Shown piece after piece: positions 17,378-24,320 of a stretch of 43,235 bases of DNA; the stretch's first letter is position 1, and the number at the start of each line of letters is the position of its first letter. The notes below the pieces were generated by a model. It was not told the DNA's origin and made no database searches. It saw only the letters and a program-made list of their open reading frames with translations. Origin of the DNA: Candidatus Nitrosotenuis chungbukensis. GTDB lineage: Archaea > Thermoproteota > Nitrososphaeria > Nitrososphaerales > Nitrosopumilaceae. A program made the translations under genes and the position numbers. Location of the stretch: contig NZ_AVSQ01000014.1 of assembly GCF_000685395.1 (NCBI RefSeq), positions 1 to 43,235 of the forward strand. The letters are read 5' to 3'.

Positions 17378-18220
17378 TTGACCTCATTAGCTAAACTAGC
17401 GCAAAAGCTAAAACAGGAAAAATTAGACGCCGCAAAACAGCGAAGACTGCAAGAAAAAATGCTAAAAGAAGCAGTTTCACTGGCACGCCGATCGTCATCT
17501 GGATTATCGTCAGTTGAACACCGAATGGAGGATTCTAAGATAAAACTAGGCGAAATTAATGCCGAATTTAACCATGTTGTGGCAAGAAAGGAGAGCCTTG
17601 AGAGGCTTGCCTCTGCAGCACAAGAACGCCTAACCCAAGAAATTGCCGCAAAAGACCAGGCCGAAACAGACCTGCAGAATGCCGAAACTGAGGGAGCAAA
17701 GCAAATTGCCGCAGAAAGGCTAGAGCAAATAATTCAGAAAATTGCAGAACTAGAAGAGGAGGCAAAGCAAAGGCAGGCCGCAGCAGATAAACTCGTCAAG
17801 GTGATTGAAGACTTCAAAAAGTCAAAAACCAAAACCTCGCACCAAATCCAAAAACAGGCAAAATCAAAACCAGTGCTGCTAAGCCAGATTAAAACAAGTA
17901 CAGTTGACTCTGAGCGACTCAAAAAACGCGTCGACACTGCAGTCAAAAAAGAACAAAATGTAAGCAAAATCCTAGACGTGGTATCAAAGAAACTGGCAGA
18001 ACAATTGGCAAGAAAAAGAAAAGCGGCAGCTAAAAAGGCGGCCACAAAAAGAAAAGCGGCAGCTAAAAAGGCGGCCGCAAAAAGAAAAGCGGCAGCTAAA
18101 AAGGCGACTAAGAAAAAGACAACAAAAAAGAAAACAGCAATGAAAAAGGCTGTACCAAAAAAGAAAAAGGCAGCCAAAAAGAAATCCGTGAAGAAGCAAA
18201 AGAAAAAGTCAAGGCGTTAA
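17378..18220 (+). CDS. Coiled-coil protein with lysine/alanine-rich histone-H1-like tail
   Basis: 280 residues in two parts. Residues 1-205 are a charged coiled coil rich in E, K, Q and A, with no cysteine and no membrane segment. Residues 206-280 are almost only K, A and R, including three 11-residue repeats KRKAAAKKAAT and then KKKTTKKK runs, like the C-terminal domain of histone H1 or bacterial H1-like proteins. Such tails bind DNA or RNA non-specifically, so a nucleoid-associated role is plausible but unproven. The start is TTG 17378, with a TATA-like cttatc about 28 nt upstream and an in-frame stop (17369) just before. A run of seven T follows the stop. Confidence 0.8.
   Translation: MTSLAKLAQKLKQEKLDAAKQRRLQEKMLKEAVSLARRSSSGLSSVEHRMEDSKIKLGEINAEFNHVVARKESLERLASAAQERLTQEIAAKDQAETDLQNAETEGAKQIAAERLEQIIQKIAELEEEAKQRQAAADKLVKVIEDFKKSKTKTSHQIQKQAKSKPVLLSQIKTSTVDSERLKKRVDTAVKKEQNVSKILDVVSKKLAEQLARKRKAAAKKAATKRKAAAKKAAAKRKAAAKKATKKKTTKKKTAMKKAVPKKKKAAKKKSVKKQKKKSRR
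18014..18112 (+). repeat. Three tandem 33-bp coding repeats
   Basis: Three direct units of 33 bp encode KRKAAAKKAAT, KRKAAAKKAAA and KRKAAAKKATK. They are nearly identical at DNA level (aaaagaaaagcggcagctaa recurs exactly), which suggests recent slippage expansion and likely length variation between strains. Confidence 0.85.
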
Positions 18221-18229
18221 TTATCTGAC

Positions 18230-18236
18230 TTTTTTT
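18230..18236 (+). terminator. Oligo-T terminator after the lysine-rich gene
   Basis: Seven consecutive T follow the stop codon by about 9 nt, a typical archaeal intrinsic termination signal. There is no stem. Confidence 0.4.
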
Positions 18237-18246
18237 ATGCATATGT

Positions 18247-18253
18247 TATAAAA
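18247..18253 (+). promoter_or_regulatory. TATA box for the 18276 gene
   Basis: tataaaa-like DNA (ttataaa) is centred about 27 nt before ATG 18276, which supports that start over the upstream TTG codons at 18261 and 18264 and predicts a leaderless mRNA. Confidence 0.5.
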
Positions 18254-18275
18254 CAGTAATTTGTTGCTATTGTAC

Positions 18276-18878
18276 ATGAAAAAAAGAGGAATCATAGTTT
18301 CGCTTGCAGGCATAGCAATGCTTACCGTTTCATTTTCTATCGCTATTTCTATACTTGAAAGCTCAGGGATGACTGGTGATGAGTTTTTACTTCCAGACGT
18401 ACTAAAGGATGCGTTTGATCAGGTGTCTGAAAAAACACAAATCCAGCCTGGGGATACTGCATATTTCTCGTTTGATGCATCGGGCGACGCAAGAATGCTC
18501 ATGTGGGGATTTCAGGTAATTGATCCCCAAATGGATGAAAGCCTTGCGATTTCTATTTCAAACATCTATGGGGATGATTTTGGAAAATTCACAACAAGCC
18601 AGCCAGTGTTTTTTGAAACACTGGAAATAACAAGATCCGACGTTTACAATTTTAACGTAGAAAACAAAGGCGGCAATCCCGTTACGCTGGTGATGATGTT
18701 TGCAGAAAACCCAGACGACTCTGAATCTGTAATCAACCCGAACTCACCACTTGGCAAATCCCTTCTCCCACTTGCAGCTTCTGGGACTTTCTTCATTGTG
18801 GGTATATTGACCACCATAGTTGGAATAATAATAATTATAATTGATTATAGAAAAAACCGTTCTTCTAATTTTGTCTAG
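18276..18878 (+). CDS. Membrane-anchored protein with two terminal TM helices
   Basis: About 200 residues. An N-terminal TM or signal-anchor helix (KKRGIIVSLAGIAMLTVSFSIAIS) is followed by an extracytoplasmic beta-rich domain of about 120 residues with an FSFDASGDARMLMWGFQV segment. A second TM helix (about 168-190, with a run of isoleucines) and a basic tail follow. No cysteine or catalytic motif is visible. The fold resembles small surface beta-sandwich proteins common in these archaea, but I do not recognise a named family. Its stop overlaps the convergent OB-fold gene by 4 bp. Confidence 0.75.
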   Translation: MKKRGIIVSLAGIAMLTVSFSIAISILESSGMTGDEFLLPDVLKDAFDQVSEKTQIQPGDTAYFSFDASGDARMLMWGFQVIDPQMDESLAISISNIYGDDFGKFTTSQPVFFETLEITRSDVYNFNVENKGGNPVTLVMMFAENPDDSESVINPNSPLGKSLLPLAASGTFFIVGILTTIVGIIIIIIDYRKNRSSNFV

Positions 18879-19171
18879 TATTCTTTTACTATGAGTTCGC
18901 CGTATTTTCCTTTTCCAAGAGAAACTTCGTTTTTGAATGTGTTTGTGTATCCATTTTTGATTAGGATTTTAGAGCCGTTCTTTACCTTAGTTATTTCGTC
19001 TCCCCAAAGGGTCAGCTTGATTTCTCCTGCTGCATCAACTAGAAATGCATTGCACACCTCTGTAGTTCCGCCCATCTTTAGATTGACTGTTCGTGGCGCT
19101 TCCATTCTTTCGACTGTTCCTTCTATGTCGATTTTGTTTCTCATGTTTTTTGCTTCTGCTGTTGTTACCAC
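18875..19171 (-). CDS. OB-fold single-stranded nucleic-acid-binding protein
   Basis: 98 residues with an OB-fold pattern: KIDIEGTVERMEAPRTVNL, NAFLVDAAGEIKLTLWGDEI and KILIKNGYTNTFKNEVSLG. This resembles a single RPA/SOSS-B-type OB domain, so it probably binds single-stranded DNA or RNA in replication or repair. The start is GTG 19171, supported by an A/T box (agtaataagc) centred about 26 nt upstream; ATG 19144 would remove nine residues. There is no zinc finger. Confidence 0.85.
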   Translation of the reverse strand: MVTTAEAKNMRNKIDIEGTVERMEAPRTVNLKMGGTTEVCNAFLVDAAGEIKLTLWGDEITKVKNGSKILIKNGYTNTFKNEVSLGKGKYGELIVKEY

Positions 19172-19286
19172 AAATCAAATCTGAAATAAACCAGTAATAA
19201 GCTTTTTAGTTTCTTGAAAATAGACCAGAAATTCTATAAATTTTACACCGGCGGCGAAAAATTTGTGCGTTTTGCCACTATATCAG

Positions 19287-19294
19287 TTATATAC
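19287..19294 (+). promoter_or_regulatory. TATA box of tRNA-Leu
   Basis: ttatatac is centred 26 nt before the first base of the mature tRNA. Confidence 0.6.
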
Positions 19295-19315
19295 TCAGAT
19301 TTGAAAAATGCATTT

Positions 19316-19415
19316 GCAGAGGTATCGAAGCCCGGCCAACCGAGAGGGACTCAAGATCAAAAAATAAGAAATCCCTTCCTTTAGGGGTTCGTGGGTTCAA
19401 ATCCCACCCTCTGCA
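19316..19415 (+). tRNA. tRNA-Leu (CAA) with a 15-nt intron at position 37/38
   Basis: The acceptor stem gcagagg/cctctgc, D-arm (tcg...cga), anticodon stem aggga/tccct, long variable arm with a cct/agg stem, and T-arm gtggg-ttcaaat-cccac all fold. The anticodon loop ctcaaga gives CAA at 19352-19354, reading UUG. The loop is interrupted after position 37 by atcaaaaaataagaa (19356-19370), the canonical archaeal intron site for a tRNA splicing endonuclease. CCA is not encoded; the discriminator is A19415. A long variable arm confirms a class II tRNA. Confidence 0.95.
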
Positions 19416-19416
19416 C

Positions 19417-19424
19417 TCTTTTTT
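19417..19424 (+). terminator. Oligo-T terminator of tRNA-Leu
   Basis: tctttttt follows the discriminator base by one nucleotide, as expected for tRNA transcript ends in archaea. Confidence 0.55.
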
Positions 19425-19465
19425 ACAAAACTGTCACTTGTAGGACAAATCAAAAACTAGTCTTT

Positions 19466-19588
19466 CTAAACTTCGATTGCGTTAACATATGACACGTTGT
19501 GGGCTGAAAGGCTCTTGTGAAGATCTGCCGACGATTCTTCTTTGAATGTCAAGTTGCATCGATAACACTTCCACATCTTGGCACTCAT
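19466..19588 (-). CDS. C2H2 zinc-finger micro-protein, 40 residues
   Basis: Begins MSAKMWKCYRCNLTFKEE and continues to H-x5-H (LHKSLSAH), so one C2H2 finger with C8 and C11 fills nearly the whole protein. The start is ATG 19588, because a TATA-like ttaaatttta (19607-19616) lies about 25 nt upstream; upstream in-frame codons would place the TATA inside the gene. Single-finger proteins of this size are common in archaea as DNA- or RNA-binding factors or translation partners. The target is unknown. Confidence 0.75.
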   Translation of the reverse strand: MSAKMWKCYRCNLTFKEESSADLHKSLSAHNVSYVNAIEV

Positions 19589-19746
19589 GGGTATAATATA
19601 GCGTTCATAAAATTTAAGGATAGTGGATATTTCATCCACTTTTTTGCATAATCGGATCAAAAACACCAAAAATTACACATTGCTGACACATTATGGCATA
19701 ATTCAACCTGCAAACTAATTTAGTTGAGACAAAAATTCACATCATA

Positions 19747-20364
19747 ATGGATATTTTTTCGATTTTTAGCCAGTTTTCATATTTTGGAATATTTCTCCTC
19801 CTTGTTTTGGTAAACACTGCACCGATTCTGATGCCGCCAACATGGCTCATTCTGGCGTCGTTTCATGCCCTGGACGATACGCTAAGCCCTGCACTTCTTG
19901 CAATAGTTGGGGCAACTGGAGCAACGATTGGGAGGGTTGCTCTGATGTACACTAGTGGATTTTTTAGAAAATTCATGAGCGAGGAAAGAAAGTCAAGCCT
20001 TGATGGAATTGCAAATTACCTAAAGTCAAAAAAGATTGGATATTTTCTTGCCTCGTTTTTGTTTGCATCGACTCCTCTCCCAAGCAACATGCTCTTTATC
20101 GGATACGGCCTGATGAGGGCAAAAAGCGTGCAAATTTACACTGGATTTTGGCTTGGTCGTGTTACATCATACTATGTGATGATTTCAATTAGCCACGTCG
20201 TCCTGACCCCTTTTGCAAAACTATTCGAGGACAGAATGTTGGGAATAATACTTGTAGATGTCCTGAGTATTCTGATACTTGTCTTTTTTGCATGCATAAA
20301 CTGGAACATGCTGATCACGCAAAGAAAAATACAATTCGTAAAGCCGAAACTTTGGAGATTGTGA
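19747..20364 (+). CDS. VTT/DedA-like membrane protein
   Basis: 205 residues with about five membrane segments. The pattern VGATGATIGRVALMYTSGFF, ASFLFASTPLPSNMLFIGYG and FWLGRVTSYYVM matches the VTT (SNARE-associated/DedA) domain: a re-entrant Gly-rich loop, a proline-containing second re-entrant loop and the late GR-x3-Y. DedA-type proteins move lipids or keep membrane potential balance. The usual acidic residue of E. coli DedA is not obvious. It is followed 1 bp later by the HD phosphohydrolase, so the two are one transcription unit. Confidence 0.78.
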   Translation: MDIFSIFSQFSYFGIFLLLVLVNTAPILMPPTWLILASFHALDDTLSPALLAIVGATGATIGRVALMYTSGFFRKFMSEERKSSLDGIANYLKSKKIGYFLASFLFASTPLPSNMLFIGYGLMRAKSVQIYTGFWLGRVTSYYVMISISHVVLTPFAKLFEDRMLGIILVDVLSILILVFFACINWNMLITQRKIQFVKPKLWRL

Positions 20365-20365
20365 A

Positions 20366-20986
20366 ATGAACGATCTAAAAAGACTGGAGTTTCAAGTGCG
20401 AAAGCAGATTCAAAACGATCCTGCGCACGACTTTGAGCATGTAATGCGGGTCTGTAAAAATGTAAAGAAGATAGCAAAACATGAAAATATAAACCCGAAC
20501 TTGGTTTTAGCGGCTGCACTTCTCCATGACGTGGTGTCGTTTCCAAAATCCGACAAGAGATCAAAGACTTCGTCGCTCAAAAGTGCGCAAAAGGCAAAAG
20601 AAATACTGAAAAGATACAATTACACGCAAAATGAAATAAAAACAGTCGTCGATGCAATTGCAGATCACAGCTTTTCAAGAAACGTGACTCCAAAAACAAT
20701 AGAGGGGATGATTCTTCAGGATGCCGATAGGCTTGATGCCCTCGGCGCAATTGGAATTGCACGGACATTTAGTGTGGGGGGTGCGGAAAATAGGCCGATT
20801 TACAGCACAACTGATCCTTTCTGTCGCACCAGGGCCCCCGATGACCAGAATTGGACAGTTGATCATTTTTACCACAAGCTGCTGCTTCTTGAAAAAAAGA
20901 TGAATACTAAATTTGCGAAAAAAGAGGCAAAGCGCAGAACCAAAATCCTCAAGGAATTTCTTGCCGAATTGGGGCAGGAAATCTAG
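20366..20986 (+). CDS. HD-domain metal-dependent phosphohydrolase
   Basis: 206 residues of the HD superfamily, similar in layout to YpgQ/YedJ-type nucleotide hydrolases. Metal ligands are H21/H25 (HDFEH), H54-D55 in ALLHDVV, and D119 in LQDADRLDALGAIG. The C-terminal FYHKLLLLEKKMNTKFAKKEAKRR helix is typical of this subgroup. It probably hydrolyses a nucleoside phosphate; the substrate is not predictable. It overlaps the convergent unknown gene by 4 bp. Confidence 0.9.
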   Translation: MNDLKRLEFQVRKQIQNDPAHDFEHVMRVCKNVKKIAKHENINPNLVLAAALLHDVVSFPKSDKRSKTSSLKSAQKAKEILKRYNYTQNEIKTVVDAIADHSFSRNVTPKTIEGMILQDADRLDALGAIGIARTFSVGGAENRPIYSTTDPFCRTRAPDDQNWTVDHFYHKLLLLEKKMNTKFAKKEAKRRTKILKEFLAELGQEI

Positions 20987-21294
20987 CCGTAATCGACGTA
21001 TCTGGAGTATCTTTTCTCAATCTCCGGGTTTTTCCCAATGAGAATTTTCTCAATTTCTTCCTTGTAGCGGATTTTCATGTATTTTTTTATCTCCAAAAAT
21101 GATTCCTCGTCTGGGTATGACTCGTCTAGTTTCTCTATTGTTGCAAAATACTCGACTGTCTTTTGGCGAAATTCTTCGATTGTCGGCTTTTTTATCTTGT
21201 TTAGCCGGAACCAAATACATGCCCAGCTTGCCCCCACCACATGCGGGAGCAAATCATATGCACGCTCTATCTCAAAACGCTCGTCATTTCTCAT
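20983..21294 (-). CDS. Small helical hypothetical protein downstream of hemB
   Basis: 103 residues, mainly helical, rich in E, K, R and Y, with one cysteine in GASWACIWFRLNKI. I do not recognise the family. Its ATG overlaps the hemB stop (ATGA), so it is translated with hemB and could serve the same pathway, although nothing in the sequence shows how. Its stop overlaps the HD gene by 4 bp. Confidence 0.7.
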   Translation of the reverse strand: MRNDERFEIERAYDLLPHVVGASWACIWFRLNKIKKPTIEEFRQKTVEYFATIEKLDESYPDEESFLEIKKYMKIRYKEEIEKILIGKNPEIEKRYSRYVDYG

Positions 21295-22277
21295 GGATTG
21301 TTCAACTGTTTTGCCATCATTTTTGCAAAATACGTGACAATCATGTCTGCACCAGCTCTTTTAATTGAAAACAAAATTTCTGACATTACATCAGTTTCAT
21401 TTATCCACCCATGCTTTGCTGCGCCCTTGACTAGTGCATATTCTCCTGACACCGAATAAGCAGATATTGGAATGTTGAATCTTCGTTTTGCCTCTGCAAT
21501 CAAATCAAGATATGCAAGTGCAGGTTTTACCATCACTATGTCGACTCCTTCGTTGATGTCTGATTCTATTTCCCGCATTGCCTCCCTTGGGTTGGTAAAT
21601 GGGACCTGGTATGATTTTCTGTCCCCAAATTGTGGGGCGCATGATGCCATATCCCTAAATGGGGAATAAAATGAAGAGCGGTGTTTTGCAGAATGCGACA
21701 TTATTCCGACATCGGTAAACCCCTCCCTGTCTAATCTTTCCCTGATTGCCTTGACCTGGCCATCCATCATGGCAGACGGTGATACGATATCTACCCCGGC
21801 CCTTGCCTGGCTGAGTGCTATTTTTGCAAGTGTCTCATTACTGGAGTCATTATCTATGTGGTTTCCCTTGAGCAGGCCGCAGTGCCCCGATGTAGTGTAC
21901 TGGCAAAGGCAGACATCTGCCATTATTACAATGCTGTCGCCAAAGTTTTTCCTGATTTCTGATATTGCCTTTTGGACAATTCCGTCGTCAACAAACGCCG
22001 CTGTTCCCGCGTCGTCTTTTTTTGCAGGAACTCCAAATAACATGATTGCTGGAATTTTGAGATTTTTTATCTCCTCTACTTCTCTTGTTATGTCTGATAG
22101 CGGGAGTCGCTCGATTTCTGCCATGGAGTCCACCTGAATTCTTGACTTGAGGTCCTCCTGGACAAACACTGGGCAAATCAAATCGTTTGGAGAAAATGTA
22201 ATTTCCTGAACTAGGTTGCGCATTTTCTCATTTCTGCGCAATCTTCGCAGTCGTCTTGTGGGAAAAGAAGACGTCAT
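21291..22277 (-). CDS. hemB: Delta-aminolevulinic acid dehydratase (porphobilinogen synthase)
   Basis: Condenses two 5-aminolevulinates to porphobilinogen. 328 residues with the zinc-site cysteines C123, C125 and C133 in DVCLCQYTTSGHCG and the two Schiff-base lysines K198 (SHSAKHRSSFYSPFR) and K251 (MVKPALAYLD), so it is of the zinc-dependent class. The start chosen is ATG 22277, with a TATA-like tataatt centred 27 nt upstream; an in-frame codon at 22295 would sit between TATA and that start. A 103-residue gene overlaps its end. hemA lies 54 bp upstream on the same strand. Confidence 0.96.
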   Translation of the reverse strand: MTSSFPTRRLRRLRRNEKMRNLVQEITFSPNDLICPVFVQEDLKSRIQVDSMAEIERLPLSDITREVEEIKNLKIPAIMLFGVPAKKDDAGTAAFVDDGIVQKAISEIRKNFGDSIVIMADVCLCQYTTSGHCGLLKGNHIDNDSSNETLAKIALSQARAGVDIVSPSAMMDGQVKAIRERLDREGFTDVGIMSHSAKHRSSFYSPFRDMASCAPQFGDRKSYQVPFTNPREAMREIESDINEGVDIVMVKPALAYLDLIAEAKRRFNIPISAYSVSGEYALVKGAAKHGWINETDVMSEILFSIKRAGADMIVTYFAKMMAKQLNNP

Positions 22278-22331
22278 GAACAAAATCCCATCCAAAGCAA
22301 TATAATTCTAGTCTGGTGCGTTTTGGAAAAT

Positions 22332-23588
22332 CTACTCGCTTTTTTTCTTGTAATCGAAAAGCTTTGTAGCAGCTTTTAGCAGTTCCTCATCTGACTGCTC
22401 TGATGCGCGTCTGATGTTGTTCATCGGCTCTGCAATTATTCCCTCGACTACTGCCTTTGTCAAATCCTCGATTATCTTGATTTTTTCCTGGTCTGTTTCG
22501 CCAAGCATTGATAGCGCCTTTTCCAATTCCTTTACTCTGCGGGTGTCAATGTCCTTGAATATCTCCTTGACTACCGGCTCTACTTCTAGTCTTTTCATCT
22601 GGGCTTCAAGTACTGATATCTCTTCACTAATTATTTTTTCTGCATATGTCTTCTCATTTACCCTGTTTCTCATGTTTTTATCGACAATTTCTGCGATTTG
22701 GTCCAGATTCATCATCTTTATTCCGTGGATGGTGGTGACCTTTTCATCAACTGTTCTTGGGTTTGACAAATCAAGTATCATCATTCCTGTTTTTTTATCA
22801 TTCATCGCCTCTTTGATTCTCTCAAATGTAACTAAAAAGTACGGTGCAATTGTGGCAACAAACAACACGTCGTAGTTTGAAAAGCCCGACAACACATCCT
22901 CAAAACCAATCGGGTTTCCGCCGACTGTCTCGGCAAATGCTTTTGATCTGTCCAGCGTCCTGCTTGTCACAAAAAACTCGTATCCTCGCTTGTTTAGTGA
23001 TTTTGCAACCATTGTAGCTGCCTCGCCAGTCCCAATGAGGAGAATCTTTTTTGATTTTAGATCATCAATGTTTTCCTCTGCAAGCTTTACTGCCATCGAG
23101 CCAACCGAGATGCTTCCCTTGCTTATCCCAGTAGAGTTTCTTACCCTTGTTCCTATTCTGATTGCCTTGTCAAATAGCGTGTTTAGGTATTCTCCTGACG
23201 CCCTGATCTCCCTTGCATTTGTTATTGCTTCTTTTATTTGGCCTAGAATTTGCTCCTCTCCGACCACCATGGAATCAAGACCTGATGTGAGCTTTAACAA
23301 GTGCGAATAGACGTCAATGTTTTCAGATATCTCGAAATTCTCCTTAAACGCCACTTCTTCTAGTCCTGCAAGCGATGCCCAAGTTTTTTTGATTTTTTGA
23401 ATGTTGAAATCGTTTGACAGGCCGAAGACTTCGACCCTGTTGCATGTTTGAAGTATGACGCATTCTTTTAGCCCAGAATACTCTTTGAAATATTCGTATG
23501 CCGAGTCGATATCCTTGAACGTGAACCTTTCTAAAATGTGGATCGGTGAATTGTGAAACGTCACTCTCGCGTTTATTATGTTGCTCAT
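22332..23588 (-). CDS. hemA: Glutamyl-tRNA reductase
   Basis: NADPH-dependent reduction of glutamyl-tRNA to glutamate-1-semialdehyde, the first committed step of the C5 pathway. 418 residues: catalytic C49 in LQTCNRVEVF, GLDSMVVGEEQILGQIKEA, the Rossmann segment KKILLIGTGEAATMVA, DLSNPRTVDE, and a helical dimerisation domain at the C-terminus. The start is ATG 23588, overlapping the stop of the precorrin-2 dehydrogenase gene (ATGA); an ATG two codons upstream is also possible. The coupling links the first step of the pathway with the siroheme branch. Confidence 0.96.
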   Translation of the reverse strand: MSNIINARVTFHNSPIHILERFTFKDIDSAYEYFKEYSGLKECVILQTCNRVEVFGLSNDFNIQKIKKTWASLAGLEEVAFKENFEISENIDVYSHLLKLTSGLDSMVVGEEQILGQIKEAITNAREIRASGEYLNTLFDKAIRIGTRVRNSTGISKGSISVGSMAVKLAEENIDDLKSKKILLIGTGEAATMVAKSLNKRGYEFFVTSRTLDRSKAFAETVGGNPIGFEDVLSGFSNYDVLFVATIAPYFLVTFERIKEAMNDKKTGMMILDLSNPRTVDEKVTTIHGIKMMNLDQIAEIVDKNMRNRVNEKTYAEKIISEEISVLEAQMKRLEVEPVVKEIFKDIDTRRVKELEKALSMLGETDQEKIKIIEDLTKAVVEGIIAEPMNNIRRASEQSDEELLKAATKLFDYKKKSE

Positions 23589-24238
23589 TTCCAATCCCCT
23601 AAAATTCTGATCATTTCCTTTTGTGCAGTTTGCAAATTACCTTCTTTTAATAACTGTTTTATCTTGTTACTATTTAATACAGAATAAAGGAACTTTTTTC
23701 GCTCTGTGATTGTGGGGATCTTTTCTTTTGCCATGTCTCTTGCTATTTTTTGCAGCTTGATCTGGTAGATGTCCTCCTTGTCGATTATGTCGTTGAATAT
23801 TTTTTCTGCCTTTAGCTTTATCTTTCGCGCCATCGCGGGACTCCTGCCACCAGTCGATATGGCAATCTGGACGGTATCTTCAATATTGATCACAGACGGG
23901 TGCGCAAAGTCGCTAAAGTTGGGGTCATCTGCTGCGTATGCGTACGCTCTTTTTTTCTTTGCCTTTTGGACGATCTTTCGGTTCAGCTCTCTGTCATCTG
24001 TTGCAGCCATCACCAAAATGGGATCATATTCCTCTAGAAAGTCTGCATTGTCCAGTCTTGTTTTTTTGAACTCTATTTTGCCGTTTTTTGCATAATTTGT
24101 TATCTGCGTGTTTGCAGAATCGCTGATTACTAGAATTTGGCAGTCCTGGGTCAGGAGCGAATTTACTTTTTTTAGGCCTTCCTGACCTGCACCTACAACG
24201 ATGACTAATTTTCCCCTCAAATTGAGGTCGACAATCAC
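23585..24238 (-). CDS. Precorrin-2 dehydrogenase / sirohydrochlorin ferrochelatase-like (CysG-N/Met8p)
   Basis: About 217 residues of the CysG-N/Met8p family. The N-terminal LRGKLVIVVGAGQEGLKKV binds NAD, MAATDDRELNRKI follows, and ISTGGRSPAMARKIK is the conserved active-site region. It oxidises precorrin-2 to sirohydrochlorin and may insert iron. The start is taken as GTG 24238, because the TATA-like tttata at 24262-24267 lies 26 nt upstream; ATG 24250 would be only 14 nt from that TATA. It is co-translated with hemA and divergent from ahbAB, so siroheme and its decarboxylation are encoded side by side. Confidence 0.9.
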   Translation of the reverse strand: MIVDLNLRGKLVIVVGAGQEGLKKVNSLLTQDCQILVISDSANTQITNYAKNGKIEFKKTRLDNADFLEEYDPILVMAATDDRELNRKIVQKAKKKRAYAYAADDPNFSDFAHPSVINIEDTVQIAISTGGRSPAMARKIKLKAEKIFNDIIDKEDIYQIKLQKIARDMAKEKIPTITERKKFLYSVLNSNKIKQLLKEGNLQTAQKEMIRILGDWK

Positions 24239-24261
24239 GATCTGGCACATCTGGTTTTGTA

Positions 24262-24297
24262 TTTATAGGATTCCCAGACTCTCGTTACGTTTTTAAT
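24262..24297. promoter_or_regulatory. Divergent promoter of the precorrin-2 dehydrogenase-hemA unit and ahbAB
   Basis: Two back-to-back TATA-like boxes: tttata (24262-24267) for the minus strand, 26 nt before GTG 24238, and tttttaat (24290-24297) for the plus strand, 27 nt before ATG 24321. Both mRNAs would be leaderless. Only about 22 bp separate the boxes, so one bound regulator could control both directions. Confidence 0.45.
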
Positions 24298-24320
24298 TGA
24301 AAACTAACACTAAAGCCAGT

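Noticed and set aside
17734-18177. F/A-rich minus-strand frame opposite the lysine-rich gene, which looks like membrane helices
   Set aside because: Phe/Ala runs are the reverse complement of Lys/Ala codons; no start context.
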